Below are positions 8,909-18,060 of a stretch of 64,000 nt of DNA, in pieces. Numbering within the stretch: the first letter of the stretch is position 1; each line of letters starts with the position of its first letter. Origin of the DNA: Parageobacillus sp. KH3-4 (GTDB taxonomy: Bacteria > Bacillota > Bacilli > Bacillales > Anoxybacillaceae). The notes below the pieces were generated by a model. It saw only the letters and a list, made by a program, of their open reading frames with translations, had not been told where the DNA came from and did not search any database. Location of the stretch: contig NZ_AP025627.1 in NCBI RefSeq assembly GCF_022846435.1, positions 1,832,001-1,896,000 on the forward strand, given 5' to 3'. Both the position numbers and the translations under genes were made by a program.

Positions 8909-10312
8909 TTGTTCAGAAAAAAAATCTTACCCTTGGCAGTTGTTTCTACCATTGCTTTAGGAAGTTTATTAGGAATGGGAAGCGTCACAGAAACAGATGC
9001 AAAAGAAAAGAAAGATCATGACCATGGAAAAGTAAAAAATATCATTTTTATGATTGGTGACGGAATGGGTGTATCTTATACTTCCGCATATCGTTATTTA
9101 AAAGACAACCCAAACACAAAATTCGTTGAGCGAACAGAGTTTGACAAATATCTTGTCGGTCAACAGATGACTTATCCTGAAGACCCTGCAGAAAATATAA
9201 CTGATTCTGCTTCCGCTGCGACAGCGATGGCAGCTGGAATTAAAACATATAATGCAGCCATTGCTGTGGATAATGATGGTTCAGAAGTAAAAACCGTACT
9301 TGAAGCTGCAAAAGCAGCAGGTAAAGCAACTGGTCTTGTAGCCACTTCTGAAATTACACACGCAACTCCTGCAGCATTCGGTGCTCATGATGAACATCGT
9401 AAAAATATGAATGCTATTGCCAATGACTACTATGATGAATTAATCAATGGCGAGCATAAAGTCGATGTTTTGCTAGGGGGAGGAACCGATCTATTTATCC
9501 GTGAGGATCGTAACCTTGTGGAAGAATTCAAAAAAGACGGATACAGCTATGTGACGAATCGCAATGAATTATTAAAAGATCAAAACGAACAAGTTCTTGG
9601 TTTGTTTGCGGCAAGAGGACTTCCGAAAATGATCGACCGAACTGAAGACATTCCTTCCCTGGAAGAAATGACAAAATCGGCGATTAAGCGTTTAAGCAAA
9701 GATAAAGATGGTTTCTTCTTGATGGTGGAAGGAAGCCAGATTGACTGGGCGGGACACGACAACGATATTGTTTCTGCGATGAGTGAAATGGAGGATTTTG
9801 AAAAAGCATTCAAAGCGGCTATAGAGTTTGCAAAAAAGGACAAGCATACGCTTGTTATCGCTACAGCTGACCACTCTACCGGTGGTTACTCCATTGGAGC
9901 AGACGGCATTTATAATTGGTTCGGTGCGCCAATTAAAGCGGCAAAACGCACGCCCGACTTTATGGCACAAGAGATTGCCAATGGCGCCGATGTTGAAGAG
10001 ACGTTGAAAAAGTATATCGATTTGGAATTGACAGCTGAAGAAATACAATCTGTGAAAGATGCCGCTGAACAAGGGAAAGCGGACAAGGATAAAGGTGTAA
10101 AAAGAGTCGATGATGCGATCGAACATATTTTTGACAAACGTTCACATACTGGCTGGACAACAAGCGGCCATACCGGGGAAGACGTTCCTGTTTATGCATA
10201 TGGTTCGGGAAGTGAACGTTTCGTTGGACAAATAGAGAACACGGATCATGCCAAAATCATCTTTGATATTTTAGGAAAAGGAAAACAAAACATTGTCATT
10301 GAAGATAAGTAG
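8909..10312 (+). CDS. phoA: Secreted alkaline phosphatase
   Basis: 467 residues from a TTG start eight bases after GAGGAGG. It hydrolyses phosphate monoesters outside the membrane to scavenge phosphate. A signal peptide covers residues 1-32 (LFRKKILPLAVVSTIALGSL). Family motifs: FMIGDGMG (metal ligand Asp), TDSASAATAMAAGIKT with the nucleophilic serine, SQIDWAGHDND (metal ligands) and IATADHSTGG. The C-terminal SHTGWTTSGHTGEDVPVYAYG supplies the last zinc-binding His. Length fits Bacillus PhoA/PhoB; which paralogue it corresponds to is not decided. The upstream Pho box supports PhoPR control. It lies left of dif on the + strand. Confidence 0.93.
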   Translation: MFRKKILPLAVVSTIALGSLLGMGSVTETDAKEKKDHDHGKVKNIIFMIGDGMGVSYTSAYRYLKDNPNTKFVERTEFDKYLVGQQMTYPEDPAENITDSASAATAMAAGIKTYNAAIAVDNDGSEVKTVLEAAKAAGKATGLVATSEITHATPAAFGAHDEHRKNMNAIANDYYDELINGEHKVDVLLGGGTDLFIREDRNLVEEFKKDGYSYVTNRNELLKDQNEQVLGLFAARGLPKMIDRTEDIPSLEEMTKSAIKRLSKDKDGFFLMVEGSQIDWAGHDNDIVSAMSEMEDFEKAFKAAIEFAKKDKHTLVIATADHSTGGYSIGADGIYNWFGAPIKAAKRTPDFMAQEIANGADVEETLKKYIDLELTAEEIQSVKDAAEQGKADKDKGVKRVDDAIEHIFDKRSHTGWTTSGHTGEDVPVYAYGSGSERFVGQIENTDHAKIIFDILGKGKQNIVIEDK

Positions 10313-10344
10313 TGATCAAAAAAGTATTGAAAAAGAACACCCAT

Positions 10345-10377
10345 CCCGTTGCCCACTCAAGCAACGGGAACTTTTTT
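10345..10377 (+). terminator. Terminator of the alkaline phosphatase gene
   Basis: CCCGTTGC and GCAACGGG form a perfect 8-bp stem with an eight-base loop, followed by AACTTTTTT. Confidence 0.88.
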
Positions 10378-10401
10378 GATATGCATATGGAGGTTCAAAC
10401 G

Positions 10402-11103
10402 ATGATGAAAAAACTATTTTTGCTTACAAGTCTGATAACTTTGCTTGTCGGATGCGGCCAACATATAGATCACGGAAACAAGGCTCCTCATTCAGATACT
10501 CAACAGCAAACAAAAAACGAACTAATGGATAAGTCGACCAAAGATACAAAGCAAGATAAGCTACCAAAAGAGACAAACGAATATATTTCAAACCCGCAGG
10601 TAACAGATGACCAGAATTTACAAAGACCAGGTGATTATTATGTAGATGAAAAGGGAGAAGCTACTTTAAAGAAAATAAAAATCGTAAACAAGACATACAA
10701 TGTTGGACCAATTCAACTTACAGTTAAAGACGTGAAAGTGATTCATTTAATTCCTGATTACAGCCTTATTGATTATTTTCACGCCTTAACGCATGAGGAA
10801 CAGTTCGACTTTATCAAAGTATTCGTAGAGATCAAAAATACATCTTCACAGAAAGTAAATTTCGCGCCGGTAGCTTTATTGGAATCAAGCACAGGCGAGA
10901 AGTTTGATTGGGAAAAAGATATTTATCTTGAAAACTTACATGGGGAAATTGAAGGAAACGGCACGAAACAAGGTAATCTAGGGTTTATTCTAAAAGAGCC
11001 GAACGGGGAAGATGTGCAATGGGTGAAAATGATTACGAGCGACGTCGTTGACCCAAACAAGAAAATCATCAGTAAAGCAAAAGAAATAAGATTGGAATTT
11101 TAA
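10402..11103 (+). CDS. Lipoprotein with a DUF4352-like domain
   Basis: 233 residues starting at ATG 10402, eight bases after GGAGG. Residues 1-18 form a lipoprotein signal with lipobox LLVGC, so the protein should be anchored to the outer face of the membrane. A Gln/Lys/Thr-rich linker (residues 20-75) leads to a beta-rich domain with the pattern YNVGPIQLTVKDVKV, then FIKVFVEIKNTSSQKVNFAP and a late KEPNGEDVQW, resembling DUF4352-type extracellular immunoglobulin-like domains. An in-frame extension back to 10312 runs through the phoA terminator and is not credible. Function unknown. Confidence 0.8.
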   Translation: MMKKLFLLTSLITLLVGCGQHIDHGNKAPHSDTQQQTKNELMDKSTKDTKQDKLPKETNEYISNPQVTDDQNLQRPGDYYVDEKGEATLKKIKIVNKTYNVGPIQLTVKDVKVIHLIPDYSLIDYFHALTHEEQFDFIKVFVEIKNTSSQKVNFAPVALLESSTGEKFDWEKDIYLENLHGEIEGNGTKQGNLGFILKEPNGEDVQWVKMITSDVVDPNKKIISKAKEIRLEF

Positions 11104-11129
11104 ATGAATTCCTTACTACCATGAACACC

Positions 11130-11353
11130 AATCTTCAACAGAGGCATCAAGGCTACGAAACAGGCGATTACAGATGCAGAAACAGCTTGGTTGAAGCTTT
11201 GGATTTTTGGCGGTATTAGAGAATCATTTAAAAGCTCGAGGATTTGAAGTGTACTTAACCAAAAACGAAAAACATATTCGTTTATATATGAGCGGCAGAA
11301 AAACCATTAAGGAATTTTCGACTGGATTTATCATGATAAAGGATTATGTTTAA
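11130..11353 (+). pseudogene. Possible N-acetylmuramoyl-L-alanine amidase remnant
   Basis: Two overlapping frames contain ATKQAITDAETAWLKL and then LAVLENHLKARGFEVYLTKN with a following SGRK, reminiscent of the Amidase_3 core (strand-helix-xGxxVxLTR). No start, zinc ligands or intact frame remain. The call rests on pattern resemblance only. Confidence 0.3.
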
Positions 11354-11450
11354 AACGCAAAATGGTTAAAGCGTGACAAATCATTTAGCGAAGAATTTAA
11401 AGAAGAAAGGGAGGTTAAGTAGCCAATAACTACTTTATATTTTTTGGATT

Positions 11451-11488
<38 letters not shown>

Positions 11489-11674
11489 ATATGTTTCAAA
11501 AAATAAGTAAACTAGATATATTGAGACAAAAATAAAAACAATGATTCAAAGATTCAAATTCGAACTAGATATATTTGTGTGTTTGTTGTATTTCAAAATT
11601 TAATTTAATGATAAGCAAAATTACAGCTAACAGCATTTTGTTTTAATTGAGCTCTGAAAGCCTTGTTCCGGAAT

Positions 11675-11699
11675 TAAAAAAGCGTTAATCGCTTTTTTT
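11675..11699 (+). terminator. Terminator-like hairpin in gene-free DNA
   Basis: AAAAAAGCG and CGCTTTTTTT flank TTAATC. No + strand gene lies just upstream, so its source transcript is unknown. Confidence 0.55.
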
Positions 11700-11863
11700 A
11701 TGTATAAATATAACTGTTTTTGCGGATGTTTTTTATCCCATATCCGTTATCAGTATTATCGGCGGTCTTCGGTGATTTGGTACAATCTCTTTTTTACTTC
11801 CGAGCAACTGGAAAATAATAGATTTTATTTCAATAATCAAGTATATACTGGAAATAATAATAA

Positions 11864-11906
11864 AACATGCAGCGGCTGCTTTGATGTTGGCGAACCGCTG
11901 CATGTT
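11864..11906. repeat. Perfect 12-bp inverted repeat
   Basis: AACATGCAGCGG (11864-11875) and CCGCTGCATGTT (11895-11906) form a GC-rich stem with a 19-base loop. There is no T tract, so it is not a typical terminator. Confidence 0.7.
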
Positions 11907-11958
11907 ACCAATTGTGATACATTATGAAGAAACACATCGTACCATCCTTCCATGTTTG

Positions 11959-12153
11959 TTACGCAATATCTGTATAACGATATAAAACTCCTTTGTATTG
12001 AACGCGGATTGGTACACCTTTCTCTCGTTTATATTTTTTCATGAGCGCCTTTACTTTTGAAAAGGCTTCCATCATGCCAGACGCCAAAATGGTTTCTTCC
12101 CACACGACTGGTTTCGTCTGGTCTGTGTAAAAAGAAAAAACATACTGTTTCAT
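11959..12153 (-). CDS. Small hypothetical protein (64 aa)
   Basis: ATG at 12153 follows GGGGAGGTG by six bases, which decides this start over an in-frame upstream ATG. The product MKQYVFSFYTDQTKPVVWEE continues with a basic helix (AFSKVKALMKKYKREKGVPI) and a beta-like tail. It is soluble, cytoplasmic and probably a single alpha/beta domain. I do not recognise the family. It is the first gene right of dif on the strand co-directional with replication there. Confidence 0.65.
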   Translation of the reverse strand: MKQYVFSFYTDQTKPVVWEETILASGMMEAFSKVKALMKKYKREKGVPIRVQYKGVLYRYTDIA

Positions 12154-12341
12154 ATTTTTCACCTCCCCATTCATAATTATAATATAAATCTGTGTCAATT
12201 AAACATTTTAACTGTTACAATTATGTTAACATTTTCTGAAAATCTGTAATATGGTTTATTGTTCTTAAATAATCAAAAAAATTGCTTATCAGTTTGATAT
12301 AGTATGACAGAAGTTACGTAAAAATGTCAAAAAACCGACAC

Positions 12342-13580
12342 CTATTTTTGGTATCGGTTTTGCAGTTTGTATTGTTGCAAGACATTCACATACTCATTTG
12401 CAATCGTTTCTTTTTCCATGGACAACTGTTGTTGCAAGTAATCGATCACCGCTTGATCGTCCGCCAATCCCGCTGCAAACTGGCGCTTGATAAACCGTTC
12501 CGCCTCTTCTTGGCTGGAAAATTGTTTTTCTTTTTCTTCATAATAAACAAGCCAATTTTCATTGTTTGGAAGGAAGAAAAACCATTGCCCCTGATTGTTG
12601 GTAAAAAAGAATCCTTCTTTTTGTGTTTTCGTGTTAAGCTGGTTCTGCTCCGCATCATGATATATCGGCGGCAGCGGGAAAACGTCTACCACGAAAAGCG
12701 GGAACGTTTTTTCATCGACAAAGCATCCGGATGCTTTTGGATGGCCGCCTCCACCGAACTGTTTCGCAAACTCCGCGACATTCACTGTGTCGTGAATTGT
12801 CCGAAATCCAATGTGTTTTGTGCCAAGGTTCACCATTGCGATAAAATCCAAATGTGGGCAGCGCTTGGATAAGGCATTCCCCAATTCAGACATATGCCGT
12901 TCAGCAAAGACGATGCCGACACAGTAATCATCAAACCAGCGCTGGACAAGCTGCTTTTGCTTCATGCGGATGTAGCGCTGGATTTTCTTTTCTTCCATAT
13001 CCAAAATAAGTTCTTCTGTTTCCGTTAACGCAAAGGGACCACCTTCCATTAATCGTTCACTCATGCGATCCCAAAATTCATCCAAGCCTAAAATCGTCAG
13101 CAAATCGTTTAGCCGCTTTGCACGCATGTTGCCCGTTGCTTCCCATTCCCACGTATCGTATTGGCGGACGAGTTCGACAAATTCATCGAGCGTTTCATTT
13201 CGTTCGAGTTTTTGCGTGCGGATTAAATATTCGTAAAACAGCGAGGTTGCGCACGTTTTCCTTCCCTGTTCATCCGCCGGTTGCACCCACCCCCAAGGAT
13301 ACTTATTGAAATGGAGGGCGGTGACGTGATGGTCGATGACTTGAACGTGTTTTCCCGCCTCAAACCATTCTGCCAGCTTTTTTTCCACTTCTTCGCCGAC
13401 CGCTAAATCGGTAATAAAAATGCTTGCTTCATTATGCTGTTCATCTTCCATAAATTGTTTCACTCGTTCGTCTAAATTACGGTAGGAGCAAAAGGATATG
13501 TTTACTTGTTCAAACGCGATTTTCGCTAACAATCCGCATCCGATTCCGTCTAAATCACTATCCGTAAACAGTTTGATCAT
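12342..13580 (-). CDS. DHH-family phosphoesterase
   Basis: 412 residues. The DHH domain shows FTDSDLDGIGCG (motif I, Asp ligands), FITDLAV (motif II) and VQVIDHHVTA (the DHH motif itself). The C-terminal DHHA1-type motif is FGGGGHPKASG. The family hydrolyses phosphodiesters such as nanoRNA, c-di-AMP or pAp with Mn2+. The substrate is not evident and the protein is longer than NrnA (about 320), with an extra C-terminal ~100 residues. Start 13580 has AAGGATGG eight bases upstream; ATG 13601 would overlap the upstream gene stop. It follows yojO closely and probably belongs to the same transcript. Confidence 0.88.
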   Translation of the reverse strand: MIKLFTDSDLDGIGCGLLAKIAFEQVNISFCSYRNLDERVKQFMEDEQHNEASIFITDLAVGEEVEKKLAEWFEAGKHVQVIDHHVTALHFNKYPWGWVQPADEQGRKTCATSLFYEYLIRTQKLERNETLDEFVELVRQYDTWEWEATGNMRAKRLNDLLTILGLDEFWDRMSERLMEGGPFALTETEELILDMEEKKIQRYIRMKQKQLVQRWFDDYCVGIVFAERHMSELGNALSKRCPHLDFIAMVNLGTKHIGFRTIHDTVNVAEFAKQFGGGGHPKASGCFVDEKTFPLFVVDVFPLPPIYHDAEQNQLNTKTQKEGFFFTNNQGQWFFFLPNNENWLVYYEEKEKQFSSQEEAERFIKRQFAAGLADDQAVIDYLQQQLSMEKETIANEYVNVLQQYKLQNRYQK

Positions 13581-13597
13581 CGCCAATCCATCCTTTT

Positions 13598-15520
13598 TCA
13601 TAAACTTTTGTACAATAGCTTTTTTAATAACGGGAAGAGAAAATCCGGAAGCTGTTCTACATTTGGAACAACAATGCTATGTTTTCCATAAATATTTTGC
13701 ACCGTCTCCCTCTGCCCTTCGTCAATTTCCCCGTTGGCCAAAAAGACGTTAATCACTTCGATATGATGTTTGCGGGCTTCTAATACTGCCTCATGCGTAT
13801 TGATGATGCCGTTTTGTTCATAGCCAAGTGCTGCTGGTTCCCCGTCGGAAAAAACTAATAAAAATTTTTGCTTTTCCGGCCGCTTAAGAAGCTGCTCTGT
13901 CATGACGCGGATCGCAAATCCGTCGCGGTTATCTTCTTGCGCCTCCAGCTGCATGATTGCTGGGCCGCTTTCTTTTTTTCGTGATTGCGCGAATGAAATC
14001 ACCGTTTGAAAATAATTTGGCTGTTTCGTTTCTGTTGCCTCGTTCGGATCTTCCCAAAATCCAACGATTTGATGGGGCACCAACAACGCTTTTAGCGCTT
14101 CATGAAACAGGATAACACCTCGTTTTGTTTCCTCCATTTTGTCATACATCGACGCCGAGCAATCGACTAACAGCGTAAAGACAGCATCAATGCGGGAAGA
14201 CGGCTGGTGTTTTTTGTAAAATAGGCGCGGCTGCTCATCTGTCCATAGGCGAAGCAGTTTTTTATGCAGCCGGCCAAAATGCAAATCAGTCCGCGGAAGT
14301 GTTTTTTGATGCTCCAACGTTTTTTCGATCATCTGTTTTAATTTCTTTTGGTATGACAAAATATCAGCTTTCTTTTGTTCATATTGAGCAACTTGTTGGG
14401 GTGAAGGGGAAGCGGGAAGAAGAAAAATCGCTTCCGCATACCGGTTGTCTTTTCCGTAGCGATCCCCTCTGCCTGCTTGATTGCTTTCCCGTTTTTGTTC
14501 GTAAGCGCTTTGTTTTATATAGTCGTTCCGGTTCGATTTTCGAGCGGAACCTTGCACAATCGCAAACGCTTGATCTCCGTCTTCGCCTTCACGCTCCCCT
14601 TCTCCTAGTAAATCGGTCCGCGAGCCTTGCTCCAGTTCGAAACGCAAGAAACTTTTTGTCATGTCGCTCGTTTCGCGGTGCCACGTAGGCAATTCTTGTT
14701 CATGGACATCTTCGTCTCCGCCTTTTTCTTTATCCAAAATATCGCAATTATTCAGCGGGTCGGTTCGCTTTAAGTCTTTCAGCGTCAACCCTATTTTCTC
14801 CACGTTGTTATAACTTTGCTCTGGCAAATAAAAATACGTGTTTAACATATCGCTGGTTAATACGTCATCAAGCGCTTCGGCAATCATCGACGTGATATGG
14901 GCCACGTCTTTTGTCGAAGCAGCGTCAAAAAACTGAGGAAGCGTTTGGCGAAGCCAAGGCATCATCCGGTCAATTGGCTCGTGAATAGCCGGAACGTCCT
15001 CTAGCGGTGAGTCGGATGTTAATAATAAATAGACAACAGAAAACAACGCATCTGTATACATGCTTCTTATCAAATTGGCGTTCGCTTGGCTTTGAAAATA
15101 ACGGCGGTATACATCGCGGCGGATGCGAAACCACTTTTTCGTGCCAGGACGTTCTCTTTTGCAAATCTCTTCAAGGCGTAAATCTTCGGCTAGTACAAAT
15201 AACTGCTTGGCAAAACTAGGGATCGAGCTGTTTTTGATATTGCCGAGAAATGCGGTGACTTCAGAAAAATCGGTATGGAAAAGCGTCCCGACCGCCCGCA
15301 AACAGACGTCGCTTTTTAGGCCGTTTTCTTTTTCTTCTTTTGGGCGGTTGTCCCAAAAGTGGCTAACATATAATTTTCGATTGGGAAAATCGACATAAGA
15401 TTGAAAGCCGAACTCTATTTCCCAATCGCTATGTTTCGCCAGCGTTTTCGCCAAATCAGAAAGCTGCATAAACAAAAAGGAATCAATCTTTTTATCGTTA
15501 AATTGGATAAACCGTTCCAT
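13598..15520 (-). CDS. yojO: Von Willebrand factor A domain protein (YojO/NorD-like)
   Basis: 640 residues. ATG 15520 follows GAGGG. The C-terminal VWA domain has the MIDAS signature DCSASMYDK (DxSxS) near residue 455 and a later VFSDGEPA. The N-terminal part is alpha-helical, and the middle is charged and probably flexible (GEGEREGEDGDQ). NorD/CobT-like VWA proteins act with a MoxR-type AAA+ ATPase to remodel or insert cofactors into client enzymes. The partner gene lies directly upstream with a 10-bp gap. The client is unknown; annotation as nitric-oxide-reductase activation protein is inherited, and no nor genes are here. Confidence 0.88.
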   Translation of the reverse strand: MERFIQFNDKKIDSFLFMQLSDLAKTLAKHSDWEIEFGFQSYVDFPNRKLYVSHFWDNRPKEEKENGLKSDVCLRAVGTLFHTDFSEVTAFLGNIKNSSIPSFAKQLFVLAEDLRLEEICKRERPGTKKWFRIRRDVYRRYFQSQANANLIRSMYTDALFSVVYLLLTSDSPLEDVPAIHEPIDRMMPWLRQTLPQFFDAASTKDVAHITSMIAEALDDVLTSDMLNTYFYLPEQSYNNVEKIGLTLKDLKRTDPLNNCDILDKEKGGDEDVHEQELPTWHRETSDMTKSFLRFELEQGSRTDLLGEGEREGEDGDQAFAIVQGSARKSNRNDYIKQSAYEQKRESNQAGRGDRYGKDNRYAEAIFLLPASPSPQQVAQYEQKKADILSYQKKLKQMIEKTLEHQKTLPRTDLHFGRLHKKLLRLWTDEQPRLFYKKHQPSSRIDAVFTLLVDCSASMYDKMEETKRGVILFHEALKALLVPHQIVGFWEDPNEATETKQPNYFQTVISFAQSRKKESGPAIMQLEAQEDNRDGFAIRVMTEQLLKRPEKQKFLLVFSDGEPAALGYEQNGIINTHEAVLEARKHHIEVINVFLANGEIDEGQRETVQNIYGKHSIVVPNVEQLPDFLFPLLKKLLYKSL

Positions 15521-15530
15521 ATTGCATCCC

Positions 15531-16403
15531 TCATTCTTCGAACAACGTTTCCGCGATGTTGCGTACCGCCGCTTTTTCTCGGTCATCTTCAAGCTTTTCG
15601 ATAATTCCGCGCTGAATAGCGCGAAGCGGCGGCAAATATACGGCTAAATCGCACGTATCGATGAGCGCCCGAATCGAAGCGGCTTCTTCGGAAATCTGCC
15701 CATTTTTCACTTGTGTAATTAAATCAGCGGATAACGCGACGAAGCGGTCGATAAGCGTTTCATCCGTTAATGTAGTTTGCGCAAGCAGCACGGATTTTAA
15801 TGTATCTCCTTGAATATACGGTACATCGATGACAACAAAACGGTTTTTTAACGCCTCATTGAGCGGCACAGTGCCAACGTACCCTTCGTTGATGGCAGCG
15901 ATGACACCAAACGTTTCTTTTGCTTTGACGACTTCGCCGGTAAATGGATTGGTAATCATTTTGCGATAATCGAGGACGCCGTTTAAAATTGGCAATGTTT
16001 CCGGCTTTGCCATGTTGATTTCATCAATATATAACAAATGCCCTTTTGTCATTGCTTGGATGACAGGACCCGGAACAAACTCGATTTCCGCTTTTCCGCC
16101 ACGGTTTTGGATCGTTTTAAAGCCAAGCAGCGCTTCTGCATCTAAATCAACGGAGCAGTTCACACTATGCATCGGCTGGCCGAATATGGATGACAGCGTT
16201 TCCGCTAATTTCGTTTTTCCGGCCCCCGTCGGCCCCTTTAGCAAGATGTTTTTCCCGAGCGCAAGCGCAATGATCGCATCATATATAATCGACTCGTCAG
16301 AAGCGGTATAACCGCCTTTTCCGATAAGATGGGCGTCTTCATCGTTAGAAAATAGCTGGTTGCGATATTGAATCATTTGTTCAATTTTCTCTGGTAGTTT
16401 CAC
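15531..16403 (-). CDS. yojN: MoxR-family AAA+ ATPase (YojN/NorQ-like)
   Basis: 290 residues from GTG 16403, seven bases after AAAGGACG; ATG 16430 is the alternative but lacks a site. Walker A is [15 protein letters not shown], Walker [15 protein letters not shown], sensor 1 [13 protein letters not shown] (Asn) and the arginine-finger region [13 protein letters not shown]. It forms hexameric rings that work with the VWA partner encoded just downstream as a chaperone pair. Length and order match B. subtilis YojN-YojO. Confidence 0.88.
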   Translation of the reverse strand: MKLPEKIEQMIQYRNQLFSNDEDAHLIGKGGYTASDESIIYDAIIALALGKNILLKGPTGAGKTKLAETLSSIFGQPMHSVNCSVDLDAEALLGFKTIQNRGGKAEIEFVPGPVIQAMTKGHLLYIDEINMAKPETLPILNGVLDYRKMITNPFTGEVVKAKETFGVIAAINEGYVGTVPLNEALKNRFVVIDVPYIQGDTLKSVLLAQTTLTDETLIDRFVALSADLITQVKNGQISEEAASIRALIDTCDLAVYLPPLRAIQRGIIEKLEDDREKAAVRNIAETLFEE

Positions 16404-16523
16404 TTGTTGTCGTCCTTTCTTTTTTTGCATTACGGTTACTATTCTACTAAATGTCCTGTTCTAGCGCAAAAAGGATTATATATTTACTGTAAAAATGTTA
16501 TGTAAAATAAGACGCGAGAAAAA

Positions 16524-16556
16524 CGGAGAGCCACCATTGTTTTATATTGCTCCCCG
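16524..16556 (-). terminator. Terminator of rtp
   Basis: On the minus strand CGGGGAGC and GCTCTCCG pair (one G-U) around a 17-base loop, followed by TTTTTCTC. It begins right at the rtp stop codon. Confidence 0.75.
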
Positions 16557-16931
16557 TCAGCTGAAATTATCCTCAATCGCCTTACGAATCAGCGCGGCGC
16601 AGCGATCCAATTCCGCTTTTAATTGCCGTTTGTACAGCTTTGCTTTTTCATACCCGCCATCGGCAAAACGATAATAGACGACTTCTTGGTATTTCATGCC
16701 TTCTTTTTTCCGTTTCACTTGTTGCAAGATCCCGTCTTCGATGAGGTCATGCAGCGCTTTATACACTTCTGAGTGATTCGGGCGGTAGCCGTACGGCTTA
16801 AATTCCTGACGCAGCAAGTCTAATATTTTTAACCCGTATAAACGTTCTTGTTCGGTCAATGTGATTAAATATAATTTTAAAAACGCACGCTGTTTTAATA
16901 GAAAACCGCTTGGCGTTCTTTTTTCACCCAT
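16557..16931 (-). CDS. rtp: Replication termination protein (Ter-binding)
   Basis: 124 residues, matching B. subtilis RTP (122) along its length: GFLLKQRAFLKLYLITLTEQ, then ERLYGLKILDLLRQEFKPYG, PNHSEVYKALHDLIEDGILQ and a C-terminal dimerisation helix YKRQLKAELDRCAALIRKAI. It is a winged-helix dimer that binds Ter sites and blocks replication forks with polarity. GGGAG lies six bases before the ATG. Its own terminator follows. Three Ter-like sites lie 9-14 kb to the right and a dif-like site 5 kb to the left, so the gene sits inside the fork trap it serves. Confidence 0.93.
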   Translation of the reverse strand: MGEKRTPSGFLLKQRAFLKLYLITLTEQERLYGLKILDLLRQEFKPYGYRPNHSEVYKALHDLIEDGILQQVKRKKEGMKYQEVVYYRFADGGYEKAKLYKRQLKAELDRCAALIRKAIEDNFS

Positions 16932-17053
16932 GCATTCTCCCTTCTTTCTTCTTTTTCTTCATTATAACTAATTCCACTTGTTGTTTGGAAATCCTGCTAA
17001 TTTTCATTTTCAATCCTTTATTTTGAACATAGATTTATTAGGATTCAATGAAG

Positions 17054-17080
17054 AAGGAGGCGCGTCTGCCTCCTTTTTTG
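17054..17080. terminator. Terminator between purU and rtp
   Basis: AAGGAGGC and GCCTCCTT form a perfect 8-bp stem with a six-base loop. On the minus strand it follows purU and continues with CTTC; the + strand has a T6 run. Confidence 0.75.
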
Positions 17081-17087
17081 CTCATGT

Positions 17088-17990
17088 TTAATAAAAAACA
17101 ATCGTTTTGTTTTCGTGGATGATGACACGATCTTCTAAATGCCATTTTAGCGCGCGGGCAAGCACTGTTTTTTCAATAATCCGTCCTATTCGCTTTAAAT
17201 CGTCGGGATGGTGGCGGTGGTCAACGCGGGCGACGTCTTGCTCGATAATCGGTCCTTCATCTAAATCGTCGGTGACGTAATGCGATGTCGCGCCGATTAG
17301 CTTTACGCCGCGTTCATATGCCCTTTCGTATGGTCTTGCCCCGACGAACGCCGGTAAAAACGAATGGTGGATATTAATGATTCTTCCTGGAAATTCGGCG
17401 ACAAATGCCGGCGATAAAATTTGCATGTAGCGGGCGAGCACAATCGTGTCAACATCATGTTTTTTAAGCAATTGAATTTGTTTTTGCTCGGCTTCCGCTT
17501 TTGTTTCTTTCGTAACTGGAATATAGAAATATGGAATGCCGACCGATTCCACTGTGCTTTTGAGATATTCATGATTGCTTACAACAAGCGCAATATCGGC
17601 GATTAATTCGCCGGCTTGCCACTGCCACAGTAACTCGAGCAAACAATGTTCCGCTTTGGAGACAAATATCGCGATTCGTTTGACATCGTTATGTAAGCGG
17701 AGGCGCCAATCCATATGAAACGACTCGGCGATCGGCCGAAAAGCGGATTCGATCTCTTGCTTTCGCGCCGCGATATTTGGACAATCAAATTCGATTCTTA
17801 AGAAAAAGGTGCCTCCTTCAGGATCGGTGGAATATTGACTTGATTCCACAATATTTGCGCCTTGTTCATATAAAAACGATGTTACCGCTGCAACAATACC
17901 CGGTTTGTCCGGGCATGAAATTAACAAACGCGCCCGGTTTTCATAGTTTTGCAGAAACGATTGCCAGCGATGTTCGCGAAATGTTTGCAT
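17088..17990 (-). CDS. purU: Formyltetrahydrofolate deformylase
   Basis: 300 residues. It hydrolyses 10-formyl-THF to THF and formate, balancing one-carbon pools and feeding formate to PurT. An N-terminal ACT domain (RARLLISCPDKPGIVAAVTS) precedes a formyltransferase-like catalytic domain with NIHHSFLPAFVGARPY (Asn and His of the active site) and GATSHYVTDDLDEGPIIEQD (catalytic Asp). AGGAGG lies nine bases before the ATG. Single-gene transcript by its flanking terminators. Confidence 0.95.
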   Translation of the reverse strand: MQTFREHRWQSFLQNYENRARLLISCPDKPGIVAAVTSFLYEQGANIVESSQYSTDPEGGTFFLRIEFDCPNIAARKQEIESAFRPIAESFHMDWRLRLHNDVKRIAIFVSKAEHCLLELLWQWQAGELIADIALVVSNHEYLKSTVESVGIPYFYIPVTKETKAEAEQKQIQLLKKHDVDTIVLARYMQILSPAFVAEFPGRIINIHHSFLPAFVGARPYERAYERGVKLIGATSHYVTDDLDEGPIIEQDVARVDHRHHPDDLKRIGRIIEKTVLARALKWHLEDRVIIHENKTIVFY

Positions 17991-18034
17991 AGACTGTTTC
18001 CTCCTGTATATCTATTTAACCTTCATCATATAAA

Positions 18035-18060
18035 AAAACGGTCGGAATGCCAACCGTTTT
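18035..18060 (-). terminator. Terminator of msrAB
   Basis: AAAACGGTTGG and CCGACCGTTTT (minus strand) form a stem with a short loop and a T7 run, beginning at the stop codon. Confidence 0.85.

Noticed and set aside
13118-13309. Several 60-130-codon frames antisense to yojO, DHH, hmp, parE and yyaL
   Set aside because: They are shadow frames opposite well-supported genes, lacking ribosome sites and conserved domains.
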